Of a stretch of DNA of 55,403 nt, positions 42,084 through 52,744 are shown piece by piece. How positions within the stretch are numbered: position 1 is the stretch's first letter; each line of letters opens with the position of its first letter. This DNA comes from Methylibium rhizosphaerae. Lineage in GTDB: Bacteria > Pseudomonadota > Gammaproteobacteria > Burkholderiales > Burkholderiaceae_C. A model generated the notes under the pieces. It worked only from the letters and a program-made list of their open reading frames with translations. It was not told the origin of the DNA and made no database searches. A program made the translations under genes and the position numbers. The DNA is taken from positions 1 to 55,403 of the forward strand of contig NZ_SWAR01000037.1 in NCBI RefSeq assembly GCF_006386545.1, given 5' to 3'.

Positions 42084-42967
42084 CCACCACCACCATCACG
42101 ACCACCACCGCGAAAACCAGGCCGCATGGCAGCGCAACGCAGCCCCCGGCATGGGCGCGTGCCGGCTACTGGGTGCTGGCGCTGCTGTTCATCGCGTACT
42201 CGGTGTTCCCCTTCCTCTACGCGGTGTCCACCTCGTTCAAGCGCGGCGCGCAGATGTTCTCGCCCGACCTCATTCCTGCAGCACCCACGCTGTTCAACTA
42301 TGCGTCGGTGTTCCGCGACCAGCCGTTCGCGCACAACCTGCTCAATTCGGTGCTGGTGGCCTCGGGCGTGGTGCTGCTGTCGATGGCGGTGAGCCTGACC
42401 GCCGCCTGGGCGCTGGGGCGGGTGGAGTTCCGCGGCCGCGGCCTGCTCATGATGACCATACTGTCGGTCTCGATGTTCCCGCAGGTGGCGGTGCTGTCGG
42501 GCATGTTCGAGCTGGTGCGTTTCTTCGGCCTGTACGACCACCTCGGCTCGCTGCTGTTCGCCGACCTGATGCTCACGCTGCCCTTCACCGTGTGGGTGCT
42601 GGTCACCTTCATGAAGCAGCTGCCCAAGGAGCTGGAGGAGGCCGCCATCATGGACGGCGTCGGGCCGCTGGGCACCATCTTCAAGATCTTCCTGCCGGTG
42701 CTGTGGCCGGCCATCATCGCCACCGGGCTGCTGGCCTTCATCGCGGCGTGGAACGAGTTCCTGTTCGCGCTCACCTTCACCATCTCGACCGAACAGCGCA
42801 CCGTGCCGGTGGCCATCGCCTTCATCAGCGGCGCGGGCGGCTACGAGCTGCCCTGGGGGCCGATCATGGCCGCCTCCGTCATGGTCACCTTGCCGCTCAT
42901 CGCGCTCGTCATGTATTTCCAGCGGCTCATCGTCGCGGGCCTCACAGCGGGGGCTGTGAAAGGCTAG
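42080..42967 (+). CDS. ABC sugar permease, second subunit (MalG/ThuG type)
   Basis: The 295-residue protein starts at the ATG at 42080, overlapping the previous stop. After a Thr-rich cytoplasmic N terminus it has six membrane helices (LALLFIAYSVFPFLYAVSTS onward) and the EAA loop LEEAAIMDGVGPLGTIFKIF, which docks to the ATPase. It ends in the usual MalG-like region (VMVTLPLIALVMYFQRLIVA). It should form the inner-membrane channel with the first permease. Confidence 0.93.
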   Translation: MTTTTITTTTAKTRPHGSATQPPAWARAGYWVLALLFIAYSVFPFLYAVSTSFKRGAQMFSPDLIPAAPTLFNYASVFRDQPFAHNLLNSVLVASGVVLLSMAVSLTAAWALGRVEFRGRGLLMMTILSVSMFPQVAVLSGMFELVRFFGLYDHLGSLLFADLMLTLPFTVWVLVTFMKQLPKELEEAAIMDGVGPLGTIFKIFLPVLWPAIIATGLLAFIAAWNEFLFALTFTISTEQRTVPVAIAFISGAGGYELPWGPIMAASVMVTLPLIALVMYFQRLIVAGLTAGAVKG

Positions 42968-42999
42968 CGATGCGTTCAACCGAGGGCCACGTGCAGCCA

Positions 43000-43082
43000 C
43001 CCTCACCCCAACCCTCTCCCGCCGGCGGGAGAGGGGGCCGCTCCCTCTCCACCGCTTGCGGGGGAGAGGGTCGGGGTGAGGG
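43000..43082. repeat. Long intergenic inverted repeat (CCCTCACCCC type)
   Basis: CCCTCACCCCAACCCTCTCC at 43000 (21-base arm) pairs with 43062-43082 with one mismatch. Within it, CCCTCTCCCGCC-GGCGGGAGAGGG (43012-43035) is a perfect palindrome. This is a widespread intergenic repeat type in Proteobacteria. Placed between the permease and the glucosidase gene it could weaken read-through or stabilise the upstream mRNA. Confidence 0.75.
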
Positions 43083-44782
43083 GGACGGCCGACCCGCAAC
43101 CACCACACCATGAATCACAGCCAGCACCACGACTGGTGGAGGGGCGGAGCCCTCTACCAGATCTACCCGCGCAGCTTCCAGGACAGCAACGGCGACGGCA
43201 TCGGCGACCTGCCGGGCATCACGCAGCGCCTGCCCTACATCGCCTCCCTCGGTGTCGAGGGCCTGTGGATATCGCCGTTCTTCAAGTCGCCGATGCGCGA
43301 CTTCGGCTACGACATCAGCGACTACTGCGACGTCGACCCGATCTTCGGCACGCTGGCCGACTTCGACGCGCTGGTGGCCGCGGCGCACGAGCTCGGCCTC
43401 AAGGTGCTGATCGACCTCGTGCTCAGCCACACCTCGGCCGACCACCCGTGGTTCAGGGAAAGCCGTGCCAGCCGCGACAACCCGAAGAGCGACTGGTACA
43501 TCTGGGCCGACGCGAAGGAAGACGGCTCGCCGCCCAACAACTGGCTGTCGCTCTTCGGCGGCAGCGCCTGGCACTGGGACACCCGGCGCAAGCAGTACTA
43601 CATGCACAACTTCCTCACCTCGCAGCCGGACCTCAACTTCCACTGCGCCGAGGTGCAGCAGGCCGCGCTCGACGTGGCCGAGTTCTGGCTGGCGCGCGGT
43701 GTCGACGGCTTTCGCATGGACGTGGTGAATTTCTACTTCCATGACCGCCTGCTGCGCGACAACCCGCCGCAGCCGCCCGGCGAATGGGCCGCGGCGGTGC
43801 CGCACAGCAACCCCTATGCGAAGCAGCGCCACCTCTACGACAAGAGCCAGCCCGAGAACCTGGCCTTCCTGGAGCGCTTCCGTGCGCTGATGGACCGCTA
43901 CCCCGGCACCACCACCATCGGCGAGATCGGCGACGACCGGCAATACGAGCGCCTGGGCGAATACACCAGCGGCCACCGGCTGCACATGGCCTACACCTTC
44001 AACCTGCTGGGCCATCCCTGCACGCCGGCCTACATCCACGGCGCGCTCGAGGAGTTCGTGGCCAACACGCCGGGTGCCTGGGCCTGCTGGAGCCTCAACA
44101 ACCACGACGTCGAGCGGGTGGTGACCCGCTGGCAGAGCCTGGGCGAGCCCGACCGGCTGGCGCCGGTGCTGCTGGCGCTGCTGTGCTCCCTGCGCGGCTC
44201 GCCCTGTCTCTACCAGGGCGAGGAACTGGGCCTGGGCCAGGTGCACCTGCCGTACTCGGCCATCCAGGACCCTTACGGCAAGGAGATGTGGCCCGACTTC
44301 CCCGGCCGCGACGGCTGCCGCACGCCGATGCCCTGGGCGGCCGATGCGCCGCACGGCGGCTTCACCACCGGCACGCCGTGGCTGCCCGTGGCCGAGGAGC
44401 ACGTGCACCGCGCGGTGAGCCGGCAGGACGGCGACGACCAGTCGCTGCTGTCGACGTACCGCCGCTTCCTGCGCTGGCGGCGCGAGCAGCCGCTGCTGCG
44501 CACCGGCGGCATGTCGCTGCTGCCGGCGCATGAGCAGGTGGTGGCCTTCGTGCGCCACAGCGAAGAGCCCGGCGCGTGCGGCGAGCGCAAGCACCTCGTG
44601 TGCGCCTTCAACCTCTCGCCGCTGCCGGCGCGCTACGAGCTGCTGGCCTCCGGCGAGGTGGCGCCGGTCAACGGGCACGGCTTCATCGGCAGCCATGAAA
44701 GCCAGGTGATCGTGCTGCCGCCGCATCAGGCCTTTTTCGGTCACTTCGTTCCCGCGAGCCAGCTGGAAAGGACTTCCTCATC

Positions 44783-45950
<1,168 letters not shown>

Positions 45951-45976
<26 letters not shown>

Positions 45977-46490
45977 GACCGGCCAGCCCGGCCTCGAAGT
46001 CCTTGCCGACCATGCTGTCGGCGCTGAGCGCAAACCAGCGGAACAGCGGGTTGCTGCCCATGTCGCCGTCCATGGTCCAGGTCACCCGGGTGGTGCTGGG
46101 CCCCTGGGCTTCGAAGGTCAGCACGCCCCGGGAGGTGGTGCCGAAGTCCGGGAAGTAGAGGTCGAAGGCGACCAGCTTCGAAGGCTCGGCCTGGGTGAGC
46201 GTCATTTCGCCGTCGCCCTCGCTTTCGCTCTTCCAGGCCCACTTGGCGCCGGTGCCTTGTTCGGCCCCCGAGTATTCGATGCGCATCTTCGGGTCGCGCT
46301 GGTTCCACGCAGACCACTGCTTCCATGCGCGCGGGCTGGCCACGAAGCCGTACACGCGCTCGGCCGGCGCGTTGATCACCGTGCTGCGGCTGACCTTGAA
46401 CTTGGGCGACAGGAAATAGCCGCCGCCCACCAGCACTGCGCCCAGCACGATCACCACGATCAACAACCACTTGATGAACTTCACCAGCAT
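45951..46490 (-). CDS. SRPBCC (START-like) family membrane-anchored protein
   Basis: The 179-residue product has an N-terminal membrane helix ([19 protein letters not shown]) followed by a polyketide-cyclase/START-like domain: [40 protein letters not shown], and [20 protein letters not shown]. Such domains bind hydrophobic ligands or lipids. The domain probably faces the periplasm. It is convergent with the ATPase gene and overlaps its end. Confidence 0.85.
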
Positions 46491-46591
46491 GTTGCTGCCC
46501 TCCAGGCAGTTTGTTTTCTTTTGAGAAGCGCGAAGGGTAAGCGGCCCTTGCCGTCAAGGCAACAAGTCGTGTCCAGACGGCAGTTTGGGCA

Positions 46592-47656
46592 CTACGGTTG
46601 CTGCGGTGACACCTCGCGGCGCTCCGCAGCGCTGGCGATGCCGGCTTCGATCAGGGCCATTACCCGGGCCGCCTCCAGCCCCGTCACCGGGTTGGGGCCC
46701 GAGCCCTGCACGGCGTCTCGCACCGTGGCATAGAAGGCCAGGTAGTTGCCCTGGGGGTGGGGCGCCGGCACCGTGCGGGCCGGGCCTGCCGGGTCGTCAT
46801 GCAGCGTCAGGACGGCGGGCCGGGGGTCGGTGCCCCATTCGCCCAGCGCTGCCAGCTGTGGCCGTGCTCCGGCCTTCATGGCGTCTTCCTGCGTGTCGAG
46901 CCCGTGCTTCACGAAGCTGCCGCGGGTGCCGTGGACGGCCCAGCGCGGCGCGGGCTGTGCGGTGAGGGTCGAGGCATGCAGGCGCACCCGCAGCGCATGA
47001 CCGTAGCGCAAGGTGGCGGCGAAGCAGTCGTCCGCCGAGGCGCCGTCGCGCAGCCGGGCCAGGTCCAGATGGATGCCATCGGGCCAGCCGAACAGCTGCA
47101 CTGCCTGGTCGACGAGGTGCGGGCCGAGGTCGAACCACAAGCCGCTTCCAGGGCCCCCGGCTTCGCGCCAGCGGTCCTTCACCACCGGGCGGTAGCGGTC
47201 GAAGCTCGCCTGCACCTCGACCACGCGGCCCAGCGCGCCGCCTGCGAGCACCTCGCGCAGCGCCAGGAAGTCGCTGTCCCAGCGGCGGTTGTGGAACACC
47301 GACAGCACACGCTGCTGCCGTGCCGCCAGCGCGATCAGGTCGCGCGCCTGGGCAAGGTCGAGGGTGAAGGGCTTGTCGACCACCACATGCTTGCCGGCCA
47401 GCAGCGCGGCACGGGCGATCGGATGGTGGGTGTCGTTCGGCGTGGGCACGACGACGAGGTCGATGTCGCTGCGCGCGAACAGGGCCTCGGGCGTGGACAG
47501 CGGCTCGACCTGCGGCCAGTCGGCAGCCACCCGGGCCGGGTCGCGGCTGCTGATGGCCGCCAACTGGAGGCCCGGCACGCCGTTGATGAGCGGGGCATGG
47601 AAGACCTGTGTGGCATAGCCGTAGCCGACGATGCCGACGCGCAAGGGTGATGTCAT
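46592..47656 (-). CDS. Gfo/Idh/MocA-family NAD(P)-dependent oxidoreductase
   Basis: The 354-residue enzyme has an N-terminal Rossmann fold with the nucleotide loop in LRVGIVGYGYATQVFHAPLI, the DLVVVPTPNDTHHP segment, and the active-site DKP (VVVDKPFTLD) where the family Lys sits. The C-terminal half holds WFDLGPHLVDQAVQLFG, the usual Asp/His region, and AVHGTRGSFVKHGLD. It resembles YdgJ-like dehydrogenases acting on sugars or polyols. The substrate is unknown. It lies nine bases downstream of the cupin gene and is probably co-transcribed with it. Confidence 0.9.
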   Translation of the reverse strand: MTSPLRVGIVGYGYATQVFHAPLINGVPGLQLAAISSRDPARVAADWPQVEPLSTPEALFARSDIDLVVVPTPNDTHHPIARAALLAGKHVVVDKPFTLDLAQARDLIALAARQQRVLSVFHNRRWDSDFLALREVLAGGALGRVVEVQASFDRYRPVVKDRWREAGGPGSGLWFDLGPHLVDQAVQLFGWPDGIHLDLARLRDGASADDCFAATLRYGHALRVRLHASTLTAQPAPRWAVHGTRGSFVKHGLDTQEDAMKAGARPQLAALGEWGTDPRPAVLTLHDDPAGPARTVPAPHPQGNYLAFYATVRDAVQGSGPNPVTGLEAARVMALIEAGIASAAERREVSPQQP

Positions 47657-47665
47657 GCCGGTGGT

Positions 47666-48175
47666 TCAGAGGAGGTGCTGGAGATCGGGCCGCAGCTGTT
47701 GCAGTGCCGTCCGCAATGCGGTGCCGTCGCGGCCGAAGGCGAAGTCGGCGAAGTCGAAGCCGGGGCCGACGGTGGCGCCCACATAGGCAAAGTCGCCGAG
47801 CGGTTCGGCCGCCTGCCACCAGCCCGAAGGCACCACGTGGCGGGGCAGCCGGCCTTCGGCGGCGCGCCCGAGCTCGACGCAGTGCACCTCGTCGAGCGCC
47901 GGTGTCACGAGCCACAGCCGCAGCGGCCCGCCTTCGAGCAGGTGCCAGGCCTCGTCGGAGTCCACGCGGTGCCAGGCGCTGAACTGGCCCTGCACCAGCA
48001 GGAAGTCGATGCTGGTGAGCGCGCTGCGCTCGGGCCGTGCGTCTCGAGGGTCCACCGCATGCGGCGAACGGAAGAACTCGCGGAACCAGCCGCCTTCCGG
48101 ATGCGGCTGCAGCTGCAGCGTTGCAATCAGTTCGGCGGCGCGGCCGGCGGGCGGGTGGACGGCGGAGTCAGGCAT
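47666..48175 (-). CDS. Cupin_5 (DUF985) family protein
   Basis: The 169-residue protein matches the DUF985 cupins: LIATLQLQPHPEGGWFREFF, SIDFLLVQGQFSAWHRVDSD, EAWHLLEGGPLRLWLV and VVPSGWWQAAEPLGDFAYVG. The His, Glu and Trp residues line the barrel of this family. Members bind metals or sugar-like ligands but most lack a known reaction. It forms a two-gene unit with the Gfo/Idh/MocA enzyme, which suggests sugar metabolism. Confidence 0.88.
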   Translation of the reverse strand: MPDSAVHPPAGRAAELIATLQLQPHPEGGWFREFFRSPHAVDPRDARPERSALTSIDFLLVQGQFSAWHRVDSDEAWHLLEGGPLRLWLVTPALDEVHCVELGRAAEGRLPRHVVPSGWWQAAEPLGDFAYVGATVGPGFDFADFAFGRDGTALRTALQQLRPDLQHLL

Positions 48176-48214
48176 GGCGGCATTGTGCGGGCCGCCATGC
48201 GGCTCGCGGTTTCT

Positions 48215-50518
48215 TCAGGGTGACGAAATGCGGGTGATGGATCCGCGGGTCAGCACGTACAGCGCGCCGTCGGCGCCGACCAGCATGTCCACCGGCGCGT
48301 CGGACAGCGTGGCGAAGGCGTATGCCGCATGGTTGTTGGCGGCATCCAGCCGACCGACGAAGCGGCTCACATAGTCGGCAAAGAAGTAGTTGCCGCGGTA
48401 GGCCGCGGGGAACGGGCCGCTGGCGGGGTAGAAGGCGCCGCCTGCGATCGCGAAGCCGACGAAGAAGCCGCCCGGGCCGCTGCCTGCTGGGGATGTGTTG
48501 CTGTGCCGGTAGGTGAACAAGGGCCCGGTGAGGCCGCCGCTCACGTTGTCGGGCCCCTCGGAGCCCGGCCAGCCGTAGTTGGCGCCGGGTGCGCCCACGT
48601 TGACCTCTTCCCAGGTGTTCTGGCCCACGTCGTTGATGTGGATCCTGCCGGTACCCGGCTGCACGGCGAAGGTGAACGGGTTGCGCAGGCCGTAGGCCCA
48701 CACCGCCCGGGCCAGGCCGGTCTGCTGGCCGTAGAACGGGTTGTCGGTGGGGATGCTGCCGTCGTCGTTGAAGCGCAGCATCTTGCCGAAGGGGTCGGCG
48801 AGGTCCTGGGCCCGGGCGCCGCTGGCGTTGTCGCCCACCGCCACGTAGAGCCTGCCGTCGAGGCCGAAGTGCAGGGCGCCGCCGTTGTGGTTGGTGGCCG
48901 ACGACAGGCCGGGCAGGTTCACCAACTGGGTGTCGCTGCCGTCGGAGACGTCGGGGTTGGCGCCGCTGGCCACCAGGCGGCTCACCCGGTTGTGGGTGCC
49001 GCCCGAGGCGGTGGTGTAGTAGACATAGACCCAGCCATTGCTGGCGAAGTCGGGGTGGAAGGCCACGCCCAGGAGGCCTCGCTCGCCGGCCGAATCGACC
49101 GCGAAGGTGTGGAACGGCGTGGCCTGCAGCACGCCGTTCTTCACCACCCGCAGCGCGCCGCCCTGCTGTGCCACGAAGAGGCGGCCATCGGGCGCCTGCG
49201 CGAAGGCGGTGGCGCTCGACAGCCCGGTGATCCAGCCCTCGTTGCGGGTGAAGCCGTCCTGCACGCCGCGGCTGCCACCCACCCGGATGGTCGCGCTGGC
49301 CCAGGCCGAGCGGTTGCCGGCCGCATCTCGCGCGCGGGCCCGCACGACGTGCTGGCCCGCGGTGTAGAGGCCGGCGTCGATGCTGGCGGCATACGGCGCG
49401 GTGGTGTCTTCGCTGCCGATGGCCACGCCGTCGACCTGAAACTCGACTCCCGCGACGCCGACGTTGTCGCTGGCGTCGGCCGTGATGGCGAGCGTGCCGG
49501 TCACCCCGGTCTGCAGGTGGGCCGGCGCGGTGAGGGTGGCGGTGGGGGCCTGCGTGTCGGGTCCGCCTGCCGGCGCGACATCGACGGTCACGGCGCTGCT
49601 GGTCGTGATGCCGCCGTCGTTGTCGGTGGCGCGGGCGGTGAGGCTGCGGCTGCCGCTGGCGGCGGGCGTCCAGCTGAAGGTGTAGGGACTGGACGTGTCT
49701 TCGCCCAGGCGTGTGCCGTTCTCGAAGAACTCCACCCGGGTGACGTTGCCGTCGCCGTCGCTCGCGGTGGCGGCGAGTGTCTGCGCCACGCCGACCGTGC
49801 CGGTGGCCGCAGTCGAGAGCGACACGGTGGGCGGCTGGTTCGCCACCGGACCGTCGTCGGTGAAGCTGGCGGTGTAGGTGGTGTTGGCCGCCGGCGTGGA
49901 GATGGTGTGGCTGGCGTTGCCGCCGTCGCTCCAGCCCGCGAACAGGTACCGGCGGCCGTTGAAGGTCTGGTTGGCCGCGCCGAGCGTGCGCTCGATGCCC
50001 ACCACGCCGGTGAAGACGTGAGGCGCGGCGGCCACCGGCTGGCCGTCGAGTGTGAGCTGCAACCCCGCGGGGACGGTGGCCAGCGTGACCTGGGCCTTCT
50101 GCGGCATCACGTCGCGGGTGACTTCGACGCTCTGGTTGGCGCTGTCGGTGGCGCGCAGGTGGAATCGGTACCAGATGTTGTCGGAAGTCTCGCCCTGCGT
50201 CGGCACGGTGAAGCTGCCGCCGCCGCCCTGCGTGGGTTGCACCGCCGGGTGGGTATGGGTGTCGTGGTGCAGGTCGACCCACCAGGTGAGCTGTGAGCTG
50301 CCGAGCGTGCCGTCCTCGGCGTCGGTGCCGTTCGCGGTGAAGGTGAGGGTGTCGCCGGCGCGGAAGCTGCTGCCGGCCGCCGGGGCGGTGATGGTTGCCA
50401 CCGGGGGCGCATTGGGCGCAGGGGGCGGGTCGTCGTCGCCGCCGCAGGCGCTCAGCGCGGCGGTGGTCAGCAGTGCAACGAGCACCGGCTTGCGACGCTG
50501 CTTCTCTTGTTTGTTCAT
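48215..50518 (-). CDS. Lipoprotein: Ig-like domains plus PQQ-type sugar dehydrogenase domain
   Basis: The 767-residue protein starts at the ATG at 50518 and has a lipoprotein signal (LVALLTTAALSACGGDDD). Residues about 30-225 hold PKD-like and InlB-like repeat segments (GWSDGGNASHTISTPAANTT). Residues about 230-410 contain two bacterial Ig-like domains (PPTVSLSTAATGTVGVAQTL; APTATLTAPAHLQTGVTGTL). Residues about 415-767 are a glucose/sorbosone dehydrogenase beta-propeller (LLGVAFHPDFASNGWVYVYY; NHNGGALHFGLDGRLYVAVG; WAYGLRNPFTFAVQPGTGRI). Known members oxidise sugars with PQQ in the periplasm. Its activity is not certain from sequence. It is divergent from phoD. Confidence 0.88.
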   Translation of the reverse strand: MNKQEKQRRKPVLVALLTTAALSACGGDDDPPPAPNAPPVATITAPAAGSSFRAGDTLTFTANGTDAEDGTLGSSQLTWWVDLHHDTHTHPAVQPTQGGGGSFTVPTQGETSDNIWYRFHLRATDSANQSVEVTRDVMPQKAQVTLATVPAGLQLTLDGQPVAAAPHVFTGVVGIERTLGAANQTFNGRRYLFAGWSDGGNASHTISTPAANTTYTASFTDDGPVANQPPTVSLSTAATGTVGVAQTLAATASDGDGNVTRVEFFENGTRLGEDTSSPYTFSWTPAASGSRSLTARATDNDGGITTSSAVTVDVAPAGGPDTQAPTATLTAPAHLQTGVTGTLAITADASDNVGVAGVEFQVDGVAIGSEDTTAPYAASIDAGLYTAGQHVVRARARDAAGNRSAWASATIRVGGSRGVQDGFTRNEGWITGLSSATAFAQAPDGRLFVAQQGGALRVVKNGVLQATPFHTFAVDSAGERGLLGVAFHPDFASNGWVYVYYTTASGGTHNRVSRLVASGANPDVSDGSDTQLVNLPGLSSATNHNGGALHFGLDGRLYVAVGDNASGARAQDLADPFGKMLRFNDDGSIPTDNPFYGQQTGLARAVWAYGLRNPFTFAVQPGTGRIHINDVGQNTWEEVNVGAPGANYGWPGSEGPDNVSGGLTGPLFTYRHSNTSPAGSGPGGFFVGFAIAGGAFYPASGPFPAAYRGNYFFADYVSRFVGRLDAANNHAAYAFATLSDAPVDMLVGADGALYVLTRGSITRISSP

Positions 50519-50600
50519 GGCCGCGGTCCTCCAGGGCACGCATCATGCCGTCGAGTCGCGCTCGGTCTGTATGGACTTGTGTGCAAACGGTCGAGCTGCG

Positions 50601-50618
50601 CTGACACATGGTTGTCAA
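50601..50618 (+). promoter_or_regulatory. Candidate PHO box upstream of phoD
   Basis: CTGACAC-ATGG-TTGTCAA has the 7-4-7 layout of a PhoB site, with five of seven positions in each half matching CTGTCAT. It lies 49 bases before the phoD ATG and 83 bases before the divergent dehydrogenase start. Only one 18-base unit is clear. Confidence 0.45.
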
Positions 50619-50666
50619 GGCCGGCTGTGATGCTCGCGCGTCATTGCAAGAACAAGGGATCCCACG

Positions 50667-52277
50667 ATGAAACGCCGCGACCTTCTCCTCAGCCAGGGCC
50701 TTTGGATCGGCGCTGCCGGCCTGGGCCTGCCCCGCATCCTGCGCGCGCAGCAGGCGCCTGGTGTGATCACGCGCGACGGTGCGCGCCCGCAGCTGCCCCA
50801 TGGTGTACAGACCGGCGACGTCACCGCCGACAGCGCCATCGTGTGGGCCCGCGGCGACCGGCCTTCGCGGCTGTGGGTCGAATGGTCCGCGCGCGAGAAC
50901 TTTGCCGATGCCCAGCGGGTGCGCGGGCCCTACCTGCTGCCCGAGAGCGACTACACCGGCCGCATCGACCTCACCGGCCTGCCGCAGGGCCAGCAGATCC
51001 ACTACCGCGTGGTGCTGCAGGACCTGGGCAACGAACGTGTGCTGTCCGAGCCGGTGGCCGGCCGCCTGCGCCTGGCGCCGGGCGGGCATGGCCATGGGCA
51101 TCGTCACGGCGTGTCGCGCGACGTGCGTTTCGTCTGGAGCGGCGACACGGCCGGCCAGGGCTGGGGCATCAACCCCGCCTGGGGCGGCATGAAGATCTAC
51201 GAGCAGATGCGGCGTGAGCAGCCGGACTTCTTCCTGCATTGCGGCGACACCATCTATGCCGACGGCCCGATCCAGTCGGCGGTGCAGCTGAAGGACGGCA
51301 GCGTCTGGGGCAACGTGGTCACCGAAGAGGTGAGCAAGGTCGCCGAGACGCTCAACGAATTCCGCGGCCGTTATCGCTACAACCTGATGGATGCGAACGT
51401 GCAGCGCTTCGCCCGCGAGGTGCCGCAGATCTGGCAGTGGGACGACCACGAGGTCACCAACAACTGGTCGGATGCGAAGGATCTCTCGGCCGACGCGCGC
51501 TACACCGAAAAGAACATCCCGCTGCTTGCCGGCCGGGCGACGCGCGCCTTCCTCGAATACGCGCCGCTGCGCCACGCCGCCGACGTCGAGAGCGAGCGGG
51601 TATATCGCCACGTGCCGTACGGCCCGCTGCTGGACGTCTTCGTGATCGACATGCGCAGCTACCGCGGCCCCAACACCCACAACACCCAGGCGGCCGAAGG
51701 CCCGGAAACCGCCTTCCTGGGCCGCGAGCAGATGGCCTGGCTGCTCGAGGGACTGAAGCGTTCGAAGGCCACCTGGAAGGTGATCGCCTCCGACATGCCG
51801 ATCGGTCTGCACGTGCCTGATGGCAAGGACGCCCAGGGCCGCGCCCGCTGGGAGGCGGTGGCCAACGGCGTCGACGGCCCTGCGTCCGGCCGCGAGCTGG
51901 AAATCGCGCGCCTGCTCACCGCGATCAAGCGCGCGCGCATCGACAACGTGGTGTGGCTCACCGCCGACGTGCACTACACGGCGGCGCACTACTACGACCC
52001 GAACCGGGCGGTCTACGGCGACTTCGACCCGTTCTGGGAGTTCGTCTCGGGCCCGCTCAATGCGGGCAGCTTCGGGCCCAACGCGGTGGACGCGACCTTC
52101 GGCCTGCAGGTGGTCTACCAGAAGGCGCCGCCCGAGGCGAATGCACCGCCCTCGGCGGGCTTCCAGTTCTTCGGCCAGGTGGACATCGACGCCCGCAGCC
52201 GCGTCATGACAGTGGCCCTCAAGGACCTGACCGGCGCCACGCTGTTCACCAAGGCGCTCGTGCCCGCGAGGGTGTGA
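50667..52277 (+). CDS. phoD: PhoD-family alkaline phosphatase/phosphodiesterase
   Basis: The 536-residue protein starts with a twin-arginine-type signal (MKRRDLLLSQGLWIGAAGLG). The N-terminal PhoD domain (QTGDVTADSAIVWARGDRPS) precedes the metallophosphatase core: RFVWSGDTAGQGWG, FLHCGDTIYADGP, QIWQWDDHEVTNNW and IDNVVWLTADVHYTAAHYYD. These Asp, Asn and His residues bind the Fe/Ca centre in the family. It is exported folded by Tat and releases phosphate from mono- and diesters outside the inner membrane. The PHO-box-like site upstream fits phosphate control. Confidence 0.93.
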   Translation: MKRRDLLLSQGLWIGAAGLGLPRILRAQQAPGVITRDGARPQLPHGVQTGDVTADSAIVWARGDRPSRLWVEWSARENFADAQRVRGPYLLPESDYTGRIDLTGLPQGQQIHYRVVLQDLGNERVLSEPVAGRLRLAPGGHGHGHRHGVSRDVRFVWSGDTAGQGWGINPAWGGMKIYEQMRREQPDFFLHCGDTIYADGPIQSAVQLKDGSVWGNVVTEEVSKVAETLNEFRGRYRYNLMDANVQRFAREVPQIWQWDDHEVTNNWSDAKDLSADARYTEKNIPLLAGRATRAFLEYAPLRHAADVESERVYRHVPYGPLLDVFVIDMRSYRGPNTHNTQAAEGPETAFLGREQMAWLLEGLKRSKATWKVIASDMPIGLHVPDGKDAQGRARWEAVANGVDGPASGRELEIARLLTAIKRARIDNVVWLTADVHYTAAHYYDPNRAVYGDFDPFWEFVSGPLNAGSFGPNAVDATFGLQVVYQKAPPEANAPPSAGFQFFGQVDIDARSRVMTVALKDLTGATLFTKALVPARV

Positions 52278-52325
52278 CCCATGCATCCACCGCGGAGGCC
52301 TCCGCGGTGAAAGATATCTGGCTGC

Positions 52326-52652
52326 TCAGTGGGAAAGAGCTTTGAGCAGCTGCTGCTTGTTCATGCCGGAGCGCCCTTTGATGCCGCGCTGGCGTGCCTC
52401 GTTGTAGAGCTGCTCGAAGGTGCGGCCGCCTTCGCCGCTGTGCGAACGCTTGCCGCCGCGGTGGCCGGGGGAGGCGTCCTTGACCGACGAGCGGCTGGCC
52501 GTCTTGGACTCGCCGTGCTGGGCGCGCTCCTTGTTGACGGTGCGCGCGGCGATCTCTTCTGCGAGGTCTTCGCTCTTGCCGCGCGACTTGAGGCCTTGCT
52601 TGATGTGCTGGTACTGCCGCTCGCGTTTGGCGCTCCAGGCGGACTGAGGCAT
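52326..52652 (-). CDS. Rho_N-type 'plasmid stabilization' protein
   Basis: The 108-residue product starts at the ATG at 52652 with AAGGAG upstream. The sequence SAWSAKRERQYQHIKQGLKS, then EIAARTVNKERAQHGE, and a C-terminal TFEQLYNEARQRGIKGRSGM with KQQLLKAL matches widespread small proteins annotated as plasmid stabilization proteins. The C-terminal segment is a Rho-N/SAP-like helical motif that usually binds nucleic acid. It is basic and probably cytoplasmic. Its real function is unknown and nothing here indicates a plasmid. Confidence 0.82.
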   Translation of the reverse strand: MPQSAWSAKRERQYQHIKQGLKSRGKSEDLAEEIAARTVNKERAQHGESKTASRSSVKDASPGHRGGKRSHSGEGGRTFEQLYNEARQRGIKGRSGMNKQQLLKALSH

Positions 52653-52744
52653 GGTGCTCTCCTTTCGCAGTTGCGGGCCGCCGCGTCGCGCCGCGGCCCC
52701 TGCAGCAAGGGGCGGCAAGCTCCATGCCTTGCCGGCGAACAGCC

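Noticed and set aside
48168-52286. Minus-strand open frame of about 1370 codons across phoD and the dehydrogenase
   Set aside because: It is antisense to PhoD, which has a full domain set, and out of frame with the dehydrogenase; its product is Arg/His-rich with no recognisable domain, a common artefact of GC-rich coding DNA.
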